DNA of 64,000 nt from Fragum whitleyi. Its lineage: Eukaryota > Mollusca > Bivalvia > Cardiida > Cardiidae. The notes under the pieces were generated by a model. The model ran no database searches. It had not been told where the DNA came from and saw nothing but the letters and a program-made list of their open reading frames with translations. The first letter of the stretch is position 1, and each line of letters begins with the position of its first letter. Location of the stretch: the NCBI GenBank assembly GCA_948146395.1, contig OX411554.1, positions 43,165,869 to 43,229,868 of the forward strand, written 5' to 3'. Shown piece by piece: positions 44,401 to 58,200 of this stretch. A program made the position numbers and the translations under genes.

Positions 44401-47400
44401 ATAAAAGCGCCCCCCTTAAGGTAGCACCCCCAAATTTTTTACTAACAAAGCCCCATTCAAATGCCGAAATTCTAAGAACTTGTTGAGACCTTTTCTCTTA
44501 TTTATGCGAATTTCCTCTAAACAATAATTTATATATCGATAGCTCAGCGCGAAAGGGTTGTAACTCCCTATAAACATATAGGGAGTTACAACTGTTTCAC
44601 GCTGAGCCATCGATATGAGAAATAAGTTTAAATGAAAAGATATCACACTTTTCTTCGTTATTCGCGTCACCCATTCAACAAAAAAGGACAGTTTTTGAAA
44701 TTTGCAAAAAGTATCGAAACTTGTCAGCCTGCGCAGATTTTCAGAATCTCGATAGCATGATTATTTTATCTTCCTATACAACCATTTTTTACCCCTGTTG
44801 GAACAGGGTACCGACTTCTTTTCAAATATCTATTTTGTGTGATTATTCGATGGCCTTTTTTATAGTGAGGGGTAAAATTTTGCCTAAATTTTGCTTTTTG
44901 GGGGATAGGGTTTTGGAGTAATAAACCTTCTAAGAAGTCAAAAACTCGAACGACTCGCAAAAGGACAAATTTTATCATTGCTTAAATGAAATTGTAATGG
45001 ACATTTAAATAGTATTGAAAAAAAGTTTTTAAACGTGACTTTAAAATCGATTCTTAATTATTATGTAAATAAACCGCAGGGAAACCTTTTGATGATACTG
45101 GACATGTTTGAGAAAATATTGATGAAATGTCTTAAATATGGACTTTCTGCATTAATTCAGCATTTTTGGGTACATTAACTTTCTTTTAAAACTACACATA
45201 ATGACTATTTTGGTCGAATATCTATTGATGTGTGGTAGATATAGCCAATTTGTTTCCAACATTGACTATCAAAATCCCACTACGACTTTAAAGTCATGTG
45301 TCTAGTATCATAATATATATGCAAACGTTTAAAAAAACGTTACTCTACTTTGCAAAAATTTTCTATTGCCAATCAATATCATTATTGTTAAGTTTAGCTA
45401 ACGTTTCTTCTTGAACATACGACATATTTGCATGTGAAAAAAAATGAAGAAACTAATAAATTACTAATAACAGTTACATTTCCAAAATGGTTTTGTTTAA
45501 TCTTTACATTTTGTTAATAATTCATTGAATAGATATTGTTGACTGCAACAGCTTCTATTTTTGGCTAACGCCGTCTCTTTTCAGGCTTATTTTTGATAGC
45601 CGTTTAAGGTAGTGGACCCGTAATAAATCTGCAACATTTCCGACAACATTTTCTTTCACAATGTAAACCGAGGTTTCCTAATGAAAATCATTAGGAAACC
45701 TCGGTTAACACTGTTATAGTTCATTAGGCCTACTTCTGAGACGTTGCAAGACTATTACGGGTCCACTACCTTAACCGCAAAGGAAAGGCCAGGCGATAAC
45801 ACGGATAAGGGTCTTCAAAATCCTTCATGTTTACGGTATAGAAATATTGACAAAGGAGATCAAATCTGATAAGTACAAAACATTTGGAATTCCTCGGCGA
45901 TTATTCAACTCCAAAAATTATATCACGTGACAATGACGTTATCAGATATAGATATTTGATTTTTCAAATATAGATATTTGATTTTCTAAAGAATCACCTA
46001 ATTTACACAGATAGTTTCACCTGCAAGTCTTTTCCTAATTAATTAAGGGATGAAGACTTTTAAGGGATGTAAGAAACAAAACATCTGATCAAACCGTATG
46101 AATTCATACAGTAGGTGCCATTAGGTCTTAGTTTCACATCTCCTTAAAAACAAAAACATATATCTTTTTTTTTATAATAATTCAATAAAAATGGGACAAA
46201 GTACAAATAATTTACCGATTTTGAGACAGTTTAATGAAACCGCTATTATTTGCATATTCACTATGCAATGTGCGTTTTTCAAAACCGAGCAATGTCTAGC
46301 CTACGCTCATGGCTTATATAAATTTGCATATTTAAAAAATATTGTTAGTGGTGACCTCAATATCGTAACTACAGCTGTAACGATAATCTAAGGCTAGTCT
46401 GTCTAAAGCTGTTGTAACGAATTGCGTATTGGTCGCCGCTTGGCCAATATAAAGACGCACCAGCTGAATGTCGTAAATGCATATGCATTCATAATTGACA
46501 CATGCTACCTATTCATTTACGTCACTTTCAACGTCGCACTAGGAAATATCCCACCAAAAGTGACTTCAAAATTAGAGATAAATACCGTAAAATTGGAATA
46601 ACGAGAAAACTCCTGTTCCATTCATTTACATGAAAATTTTAGGCTACCGTTGTCAATGTTCCATTCTTTAATCTTAGAAAATTTGATTGCTTATACAGAA
46701 ATATGGGGGGTCACACGCCAAAGTGAACTAACTAACAGACTACAGGCGTTTGAGCGCCTGATTCGCTCCACAGGCCTGAATATCCTGATAATGATTATTA
46801 GAGGACGATAGGGCTGTATAAAACAAGGATCATTCCAGTGAAATTTGTTCAAAATACAAAAATAGAAATTTCAACACTAACCGAATGTTACTGCACAATA
46901 TACTGGTACTTTGTCCACAAAATTTTAATTGTAGATCTTTTCGCCTTTCATTAAACACCACTATAAGGGTGTTACTTCACAATAATTTTTTGTCATCAAA
47001 ACAAAAATCTAACTTATGATAATAAGAAGTAAGATATTAAATCCAATATATTAATCTGCCCAATGCATTAGAGTGCAGTCAACTCAGCTCTTTCTTCCCC
47101 ACTCTGAACCTCAGAAGGCCACTTTGCAATACCTGTCCTCTTTGTGCAGTCACCCTTCATTCAATTAAACTGACCAGTTACTCTCAGGGGGTATCTCAGG
47201 CTCCCTATTTTACTACACATTTGGATTCCAACAACGCTTATGTTTCTTCTAACCTACAATCCATACATCTATTTAATTTAATCAGTCTAAAAAAGTAATA
47301 ATTTAGGTGATCCAATATTCACCTTATATGTTGAAATGTTCTCTGACAATAAAAAACATGCTGTTCATCTAATCAAATATTTTTTGCAGCCTAATAAAAC

Positions 47401-50400
47401 TTCACAGAAATAAAATCCCCATGATATTTGGTTGAAATCCATCTGTTTAAACTTGTTATTCACTGGTTAGGTTCTGAGAAAATGATTTTCAAAGTTTCCA
47501 CTATATAACATAATAGAGAAATGACCTCCGCCCATAAAACACGCATTTTTCATCTGATCAAAATAAATTTTGTAGACTGATAGAGGGTCACTCAAGGATA
47601 ATTCATGTGAAGTTTGGTTTATATCCATCTATTAGTTTCTGAGAAAAGCCACCTATTACCATATATGGAAATTAGCCACGTCTACTACAGCCATGATTTT
47701 CAACTGATTAAAATTCCTTGAAGGAATCTGATAGATGGTCACCAAGGAACATTCCTGTGAAATTTGATTGAAATCCATCCAGTACTTTATGAGGAGAATA
47801 TTTTTAAAACAAAAGTTTACAGACGGACGGACGGACGCACAGACGCACGGACGACGGACACCGCGCTATGACAATAGCCCGCTGGCCTTTCGGCCAGTGG
47901 AGCTAAAAAGTACTTTTGAGATACTTGATGTGAAAGTTTTTCAATTCACCCTTTCCTCCCAGGACATTTAATTATTTATTTTGTAATCATTTTTAACTCT
48001 TTTAAAACAAAATGTGGGCGTGGCAGTTTTTGACACCGAAATTCTTCTATTCTCGGTAGTCAATGGGTGGATTTATTTTAATCAAACTTGGCAGAAATGT
48101 TCCTTAGTTGACCATTTCAATAACTTTTTAAATGGAAGTTTGATTGACCCCGAAATATAGTTGTGGCAGGGAGGGGATCTTCTAATCTCCTCAGAAATCA
48201 TAGAATGGATTCCAACCAAATATGGCAGAAATGTTCCTTAGGTGACCTTACTCGAAACTTCTTTAGATTTTGATGGACCTCCATATATGGGTATGTCAGG
48301 ATGGGGCAGTTTTTTACTCTGAAATCTTTAAACGTCTTCTCTACAGTAATCAATGGGTGGATTTCAACCAAACTTGGTAGAAATGTTCCTTGGATGACTC
48401 CTTATCGCCAAAACTTCATGAAAATTTGACCCCCCCCCAAAAAAAAAATGGGTGTTGCAGGGCGAGGCTGCTTTTTACTTTGAAATATTTAAGCATCATT
48501 CTGAAACCAGCGAGTTAATTTAATCCAATTTAACATGAATGGTCCTTGGTGGCTCTTCTGGGCATCATGGTTCAGATTTTCTGTCCTGTCCTTAAAATGG
48601 GTGTAACAGGGTCTTTTCACATTATGAAATCATGGAATCTTCCAAACCAATTGACCATTTTCAATAATTTTTGCCAGAATGTTCCTCTGGTGACACTTTA
48701 TAAAAATTCTTCAGAACATTCTGGTTTGGCCATAAATATGCGCATGGTAGGGTGGGGCCTATTTTCACCCTTAATTCTTAGAAAAACAGCTTCTCTACAA
48801 CTAGGCAATTTGAATGAATCTCTGCCAGAATATTACTTATGTGTTATTCACAGGACCATTACATTTCAGTTGAGCGGTTTAGGATAATTCTGGACCTCTT
48901 GCTATATGTCCCATATGGTATTGACAACCACATCCAAAGAAGCTATGTACATCGTCTTATCAGAATCATCGACAAAAACACTAATTGCGTGTACCCATGG
49001 TCGACTGCCTGTAGTTAGCAAAAGTGCATTTAGAGTTAACCCCTTGATAGTTTATATTGCACTTTTGAATGTATTTTCCAAGTTTCAAGTGAATGCCTTA
49101 AGTGATACCAGATATATCACAACATTTTAAAGTTTTTAACAATCCATTGTAAGAGGAGAAAAGGGCAGCAATGCATTATCAATAATCTCTTTTTCTCCTA
49201 AAGGCAGCTATTTTTGAATTTAAGACTGGTCCATTCAAAGACATTTATGAAAAAAACAAAAAAAAAAACAAAACAAAAAAAAAAAAAACATATCCACGAC
49301 TCTCATTCTTGAACATGATTCTTGACACATCTCAACACGGATTATAATATGACGCTTGTTTTCATACTCGAGAGAATTCATTTCCTTTTCGCTACATTTC
49401 GTCAGCAGGTCAAAATCCATGTTGATTATATTTGACATACTACTTGCACAGGCCGGAATTCCATACCTACATGGTTTCAAGAAGTTTGTCTTCATGATGA
49501 AATTTAAGAAATTTGTTGCAGTGGTCAGCATGATTGGTTAATATGACTCTGAATAATCTTTAATACTGCCATTCCATGAGTACATACACCCTAACAAATG
49601 TCATTATGTCATGTACTAATTTATTAAGTCATTTTTCTTGTTAATTTACTTTGGCACATTAAACTGAATTACTATTATTTGATCCATACTTAGTTCTCTC
49701 TGGCATGAAAGTCCAAAAGGACTTAAAGAGGAGGTGAATTAGCTCACACCATTCATATCTCCCGCCATTATTAACTTATGACAACACAAATAAGACCAAA
49801 TGAAATTTTAGATTCTAGAGAGTATTAAAAGAAAGATAACTCTATTTCTTACATAATGTTGGTTAGTTTACTATGGCATGTGACCCCCCATATATTGCGA
49901 ACAGTTTGATATATGAATATAATATTCTTGCGCTAATTAAAAAAACGGAAAAATAGATGTAGCGAACCTGCAAATATTGAAAACGCCACGAATGGCGTAC
50001 GTGCTACGTCTACGCCAGTGCGCGACATTTCCAACATTACCATGTGCGCGAGGTGCAAGCATTGAGCAGCATAGACCGTCACATAGTGCAATTATAAGAT
50101 TGTCTAAAGATCTGTCTAGAGATACTTTAAGACTCTGGACAGACTCTGCGGTTGCACAGGCTGGTCAGAGTCTTTTCTTGGCGCACATTTGAAATTGTTG
50201 GAAATGCCACTTACAGGCTCAATTTATTTATTACAAAAAAATAGAACAATCGACCTGCTTTTAGAAGTGTTATGTCTAATAGCTTCCCCGTTCTTTCGTA
50301 GAAGGCAATTATGAATTATGAGATAAGACGGATTTGTGAAAATCAATTAATCAATTTTTCTTGTAGATTGTATATATAGATATGTATCCATGCCCTTGTG

Positions 50401-52229
50401 CAAGTATGTAAAGATATGCATTTGGAATTTAAACATATACAAATATTTGATTAACAAAACTTTCAAATCTCTTTATATATAATTTCACCTACCATCCTTC
50501 CTTGTGCACCGGGATCAGTCCTGAGTTCAGGATGAAAATGTTTGCGAACCGTTTTAGAAATTGTTCTCTGCATTGCACGTGAGGACAGGGTTAATTTTCT
50601 AAACGTTCCTTGGCGCCTTTGGATTCTGAACGCAGGTCGCGATTTAATCTGTTGGAATGCATGTCAAAATTATTGGTTCATCGCATATAACGAAACTCCG
50701 ATCGACTGCTTTCGTGAAAAGTCTGATCTCAATGTTAACAGACTCTGTTTATTTTTTAAGCCTAATACTGTATTGTTTAATAAATTCGTCTCGAATCAAA
50801 GAAATATTGGCCTGTGGTTAGTACTTCTAGGTATCTAACCCCTCTGCAAAGGTTTTTATTCTAAATAAAATAGGTTAATACGTGACAAGCGATATTGGTC
50901 GTTTTTACCTCGCTAAATGTCAACAGCGACTATGCTTACTGTTTTTCATAAACAGAAGAGCTCTTCGCACGAAAGCGGATTACGAAGTCATAAGCTAACG
51001 ACAACAACATCGTAACTAAAGCTTCCACAAAGCTTCAGTTACGATTTTGAATCAGTCGATGATTAAATGTCAATTGGTGATTTTTGAAGGACAAAAGAAT
51101 GACAGGTTAAGTTATATCCGTCCGCAGCATTGTATGAAAACATACTTAAATGTGACATGTATTGCCTGCAGGAGGTCAATACAGTGCAAACTGTTGGCAA
51201 ATTATACCCAGTTTTGCACGTGAACTTGCGTGCAAAGCGGTACATAATTTGCAAATAGATTGTACCGTTTTGTCATAAAAACGACAGGGCTCTCTTTCGA
51301 AAATTATGTGGATGGTACTTTCTGATCAACAATAACAGTTTATCCTGTTTAGCAGAGTTTTTAATTCAGAAATTATCCATAATCATAAAACAGACCTATT
51401 TCCATTCCTTTAGTGTTTTTTTTTTTTATCTTTTATCTCATATGCTCATTCTCAATAAAACCCTATGCTGTGGACTAGGTGATTCAAAAGAGATCCCGTA
51501 ACAGGGAGTGTGTCGCAGTTTTGTTGAAATATCGTGAAAGATCTAAAGTCGTTTATGGAGGTAATTGGATTTCAATTTTTTCAATTATTATGGCACAAAT
51601 TCTATATTGTGGGCATTCATTGGTATCATCTCGTCGAGAAGATTCAATGAGTACCCACAACCTAGGATTTCAATGAGATCTTAAGATTTAAGAGTGACTT
51701 TACCCCCTCTTATCTGCAGGTCTGATTCTAAACATTTCTTTTACAAAATTAATGCTGCTTTGGTTTAGAATATAGCTATTTAAACTGTTTCAAAGCCTAG
51801 TTTGTAGTTTGTTGACCTATAAATGAATAATTTATAAGCCCCAAGAAAAATAAGTATCGGAATGAATTATATATTAAAGGCAACGTACTAGTTTGTACTA
51901 AATACTGACCAAATGTATATGTACCGATGTACATGTATACGTATAATATGGCTTCTGGTCGAATGAAAAGTGACCTATCGGAAAATGGGAAAAGTAGCGA
52001 TCAGATTACGTAGGCTTATCAGGATCGCAGGTTAATCAGGGTCGATATTCGTCGCCCGCCCTTTTTTTAATCGATTGCATTCTTTTTACAAAAAGAAATA
52101 CGATTTGTGGTCCTGCCCTTAAACAAACAAGATAATGACGACGGGGAATCTCTAAGAAAGAAGGAATAAAAAAACAAAAGCAAGAAAGAAAGAAAGAAAG
52201 AAAGCAAGAAAGAAAGAAAGAAAGAAAGC

Positions 52230-52293
<64 letters not shown>

Positions 52294-55200
52294 AATGCGA
52301 CATGGCCAATGACAGATGCACAGAATGAGAGATTGCAATAGTATTCAGTTATGAATCAACTCGTCACAGAGTAAGGGTTTCTAATCCGATTAAGAATTCT
52401 TGAAGGTTAGAAGTAAAGTGATCCCTGACAGCAAAATTCGTGTCCGAAATAACATTTATAATATGACCTACGTCGCGGGAGTGAAATAACTACGTTGAAC
52501 CGCGACATTGACGTCATAATGTATATATTTTGACGTCAGTAATAGACGGCGTTCTATAAGTTTCGCGGAAAATTGAAATGTTGAATTTCAAGAATTTTGC
52601 CGATTTTTTGCAAAAATTCGGGTCATTTTATAAATAGAATATAAAATTTGTGCTCATTAAATACAGAATTTATTAAACTCTTCATCTATAAACAGATAAA
52701 ATTCGGCGCAGCCTCGTTTTTATCTGTTTACAGATTACTCGTTTAATAAATTCGGTAGCATATTCTATGACCATTCATTCAATATCCTCTATTTATTATA
52801 TACTTTGATATTGTCTCTATGTATTTGAACGGGAGGAAAGTGTGCAATATTTTTTGATATTGCATACTTTGATATTGCACTAAGATTATTTTCACGTGCA
52901 CAAATGGACTGGACTACTTTCTGGTTGCTACCTCGCAATAAGTCAACGTAAAAAAATCACATTATCAACGCTTTCTTTTTGCGTTCAATTATCGAGAAAT
53001 GGATTTGTCAGAGTAAAGAAATACGTTTCAAGTTCTTTGATTGCCCAAAGGGCATTACGCCAGTGTTTGTTTTCATCTATTTGAAAGATTTTCCGAGAAA
53101 TAAACCACTTCATCCCCTCCCCCTCTCCGTCGACTCCGATGCCCCCCCCCCCCCCCCCCCCCCTCAAATTTCTTCCAATTCACTATTTTTGTTTCTCCTT
53201 TATCTATGTTATTTAATAACTCATTCAAAACTAATTCATGCTAATCTCTTTGTGTCTATCATTATTCTAGTATCTATCTCTCTTCCTCCCTATCTTTCTC
53301 TCTTTCTCCTTATCTCGTCTTTCACTCCGTCCCGTCCTTCATGACTATCGCTAGTCTGCTCCCGTATCAAGTACGCCGATTAAGTCAGTTCTGGAACATG
53401 TAACTGGTAAGAAAAATATCTGAACAAGTTTTTATAAATATATTTATTTCATTTTTATTCAAAGTAAGTCGAAATCAACGCGTATCTAAAGAACGAAAAC
53501 GCGAATCGACACAAAAATGTCCGCCGTCTTTTTTGTTTACACTGTCACTTCATAGCAACGGATGTATTCATCCGAACGTAAAAATATAACGGAAAGGATT
53601 TTGCGGGAAAAGGTCTATTGCGTAACTGTTATTAAACAGCGGTTTAAATTTAAACAAAAAATCGTTTTTGAAGTATAGGTGATGTAAAAAATTAATTGAT
53701 AAAAAGTGATCATCGTCCAACAATATCAAAGTATACAATAAAAAGGTTATTGAATTTAAATGGGAATATATTGTGTCGGACTCGTTCTTTTGGCGTAGTT
53801 GCCCTCGCAAGCTCGGGCACTCTGCCAAAAGAACTCGTCCGACACAATACATTCCCATATAAATTCAATAACCTATAATATATGGTGGTATATTTTTGAC
53901 AGCCACGATGAAAATTATCTTTAAACAAATCATGACTGAGCTCTCACATTGTTCCTATGGTTCTTCTAAAATTGTGTCTTCCTGCGTAGAAACTATTAAA
54001 GATGAATTGAAACAATACTTATTATTAGACCTTTTCCACATTTTTTATTGCGCATTTTCCATGAAGAAGTAGGATTTATCTCATAACTATATAAATATCA
54101 GTGTGATAACACCCCATGTGATTTTTTTTTTTTTTTTTTTTTTTTTGATTTTTTTATCACATGGATATTTTTAGAACAATGACATAATGCGGTTATTTTT
54201 GAAACATGGAAAACAATTTTTATTTCTGTTAGAACCATCGAAGAAAAGAAGGCTAACAAAATTATAAGATAAATACAATACGTACTTAGTGTTATGTATG
54301 AAAAAAAATATTTGACTCTGTTACGGGATTGATAATTTGCTCGACAGAGTCTCGACAATTACCAGTTCCCTCAACCTCGTTAGATATTTTTTTCATACAA
54401 AACAACGAGTCCATATTATACATATATTATTTATGGAAATAGTTGTACTATATGCCAAATCAAGTTCATCTGTCGTCGCTGTCGTGGAACATGAGACTAT
54501 TAGCATATCTAGGCTAACCGGTCTAATTGAGTGCCTTCTGTACTATCGAAATTCCCTGTCCAAAAGCAAAACCTTTCATTTAATAAATAACGTATATTGT
54601 GTATTTTAGGTATATATAGAATATACGTCATAGAAACATCATAAATTCAATTGACTCGTTATATGCTCAAAGGAAAATTATTAGAGATAATACTGAATTC
54701 TTATTATCTCTTTTTTCAATCTTTGTCACGTAATCGATATTTTTAGAGTTCGATCAGTGTAACACAATACCATTTTGGCATTGTTTCAAGCCACTTATCG
54801 CATGATTTTATATTTTTCTTTAACATGGGTAAATAACACCCTGGCACATTCCAGCGGTGAATTAGAATAATACACAATATATTGTCATGTCCGGTCGTCT
54901 TGCATACTCAGAGAAAAACCATTCTTTGATATGTAAAATATTGCTTGTCCCGAATATTTGATTGGTAATAGGAATTTCGGATGGATATTCATTAATTTTA
55001 GCGAAAAATTCCATTGAATTAAGTTATGACGTCATCTCAGTTTTAAGTAGTCATGTATCCTCGAACCCTGTCAAATGACCTAATTTCCATTGAACACTTT
55101 GCTAATGTATTTTAATTTGCCGGCTCGGTTCAAGCCATGCTTCTCTTGAAATTTTATGCCCTCGTATGCCCGATGTAGTTCTTTAAACTGACAAAAAATA

Positions 55201-58200
55201 ATCGGGCTATTGCAATGTTTTCGACTACAGGATTGTTTCAATTTCCTTTTCCTGTGCAAGAGGACCGGACAGCGGTGTATACTGTTTATCCGTTGCACAG
55301 GCCTTCTTACCAGCCCTGCGTTCAGAATGACAAAACGGTTAAAACTCTGCGCAAACTTATTTACATACCGCTTTGCACATGCACTTACGGCCAGGGATCG
55401 ACACTTACACCAGCCCTCAGGCCCCTGACCTGTGGATTTTAGGTAGGTCTGGTAGATATCACCATGCTGCAGGTCCTTCAAGGCTTGTAGTTAATGGCAG
55501 CTAGTTACTTAGTATTTTAAACCTGTTTAGTTTTAAGAAAAAATGCCTTTTCAATACTAAACTTTGCATTACCAAGTGAAAAACATTGTAGAAAAAGAAG
55601 AAATTGCTTGTCAAAAGCAATTTCTTCTTTTCCAACAAGTTTTTGCTTTCAATTTATCCTTCTAATTTCCGAAATGCAAACACGGTTTATATGCGGACCT
55701 GTTGTTATCAAGGAGGACCTGTAATATCTATGGCTAATAGGTCCTTCAAGCTGGTGGCAAAAAGCAGTCAGTGTCAAACCCTGCGCACAAAGTGGTTTAA
55801 AATTGACAAACAGTTCGCATCGTTTTGTCATCCTTAGCGCAGCCTGACGGATGACTTAATGTCGATGTCAGTGAATTTTTTAGCTGGTGAATGCATAACA
55901 TAACATAACATAACATTCTTTATTTCGACATTAAGCACATAGGCTCATAGTCAGAACATAATAATACAAATATGCATGAGAAGGTGAATGCAATTACATG
56001 TATTTGTGCTTAAAGAAGATTTGCGTTGGTTAAATGATAAATATGTGATTTGTGTACGATTTATAATGGCGCCGTACACATTTCAATTCTTGACAAAATT
56101 AGACAATTTCAATGGAAAGACCGTAGACATGTATTTGCCAGCCGATCACAAACCGTAACTTCTATGCATTTATCACAATACGAAAATATAAAGGGCATTT
56201 TGATTTTAAATACTAACTGATTCATTCTATGTCTGATGGTTTAAACTGAATCAAGTCGTCTTTTGACATATAGGTTACTATGTAAGTCCTATAAATTTAC
56301 CTATCTGACCTAACCTAATATTTAACCTTTATGAAAACAGTTATGAAACAATGGCCTGTGGACCACATCCTATCCCAGTTTCTAGAAGGTCCTTAGATGT
56401 CAGGTCTCAAATATAGATTTTGTGAGTAAGTTTAAACATCAGAACAAAATGGTAACTGTAGAACTAGGTCAGATCTATTGAAAATGTACATGTTTTGTAA
56501 AACCAAACAATTATAACTAAACATAATTGATTCAACCGAGAAATGATCCTTCACAAAACATGTATTCAATAACTTCAACACAAATTTTGTGTTGCATTTC
56601 ATATCTTACAATATATAGGCCTAAGAGAAAAAAAGATGCGAAGAATAACTCCCGTGGTTTTCCATTACGAACAACCATCAGAGAAATCATTGTCTTACAC
56701 ATGCGTAGGACATATACCTTGATTTATTTGACTCGAATTTGACCTTGGTGAAGAAAATACTTTAATAACAATTACAAATATAAGCAAAATAAAGATTACA
56801 TTCAATATTGTTTGGTACTCATTCCTATGAAAGCTCGTGCAAAGCCGAGTAGGAATGATAATATTTTTATTCATCTAAATAGCAGGGGTCAGATTCGGGT
56901 CAATAAAACCAAGCTATACTACTAGTATATATAAAGCGTACTTAGTGTTTAGTATGAAAAAAATATCTGACGAGGTTGGGGGAATCGATAATTGTCGAGG
57001 CTCTGCCGAGACAATTATAAATTCCCACAACCGAGTGAGATATTTTTTATACAATACACTGAGTACGTATTATATTTATTTTATAACCTCTATCTGCCTT
57101 TTTTTTGTCGATGTTTCTAACAGAAATGCAAGTTTCTCAAAATAACCGCATTATGTAAATTTTCTAGAAATATCCATGTAATATCACAGAAATATCACAT
57201 GGGATGTAATCACACGGATATTTGTATAGTTATAATATAAAATATCTTAGATGACGTGTTCGCGACGTTGTCTAACGCACGATATTGCGCGGTATTTATC
57301 ATCTGGGATTTCATGAAATGGGCTTTAACGCACAAAACTGGTGTTTATGTGAGAAAAAGCATCTGTTATTCGATTTTGTTGGTATAGTTTTAACATATTT
57401 TGTTACCAAAACTATTCATAATTACATACATAGATTTACACCAATTACAATTATTTTATGAGTCTGTGCGCGACATTTCCAACAATTTCAAAAATGCACC
57501 AAGCGAAGACTTTGACCAGCCTGTGCAGCTAGCCATAGTCTTCACTTTGCGAGAGATTTTAGATAGCTAAGGCATCAAAGGTTCTTAACCCTTTCCTGTT
57601 TTACAAAGTTTTGGACCTGTCCAAATTTAAAGGTTTTGCAGACGAAAATTAAAAGTGGATTTAATTTGAGAAATAACCATTCAGTAGGGTACAAAATAGT
57701 GTGGAAAAAGAAGAAATTGCTTGTCAGAAGCAATTTCTTCTTTTTTCACAATGTTTTCTCAATCATAAGATCTCAGACACGTAAAAAGCAGGGATTAAAC
57801 AGCAAAGGGTTAAGACAGACGGTGAATCTTCTAATTATACTGTGTTGCTGGTTATGCTGCTGTTTACTTGCTCTTCGCGCATGTTCCAAATTGTTGGAAA
57901 TGTCACCCACAGGCCCATATTGTAAAAGGCTTTGGCCACAAGTTCTCTCAACTTAGAAACGGTCACCCCCTTCAAATTTGGAGATTTACCAAACATTATC
58001 CTTCAGATTATAATTCTAGGGTCAACTGCAAAACCGTGGTAAGTGCACTTTGAAATATGGGGACTTACTTCAGGTTTTCACTCCATCCTCCAAAGTAGAT
58101 CTTCATTGTGTATGAAAAAATGTTAATAACTTAATTCATTTCTGAAAATATACCTCTAAACAGAAACCACAATCATTTTATTTGCCATATTTACGAGTTT

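Noticed and set aside
52036..52338. Open frames with repeated LSFF units
   Set aside because: They are translations of the (AAAG)n microsatellite.
53568..53928. Three overlapping open frames on both strands
   Set aside because: They mirror each other across the 131-bp palindrome.
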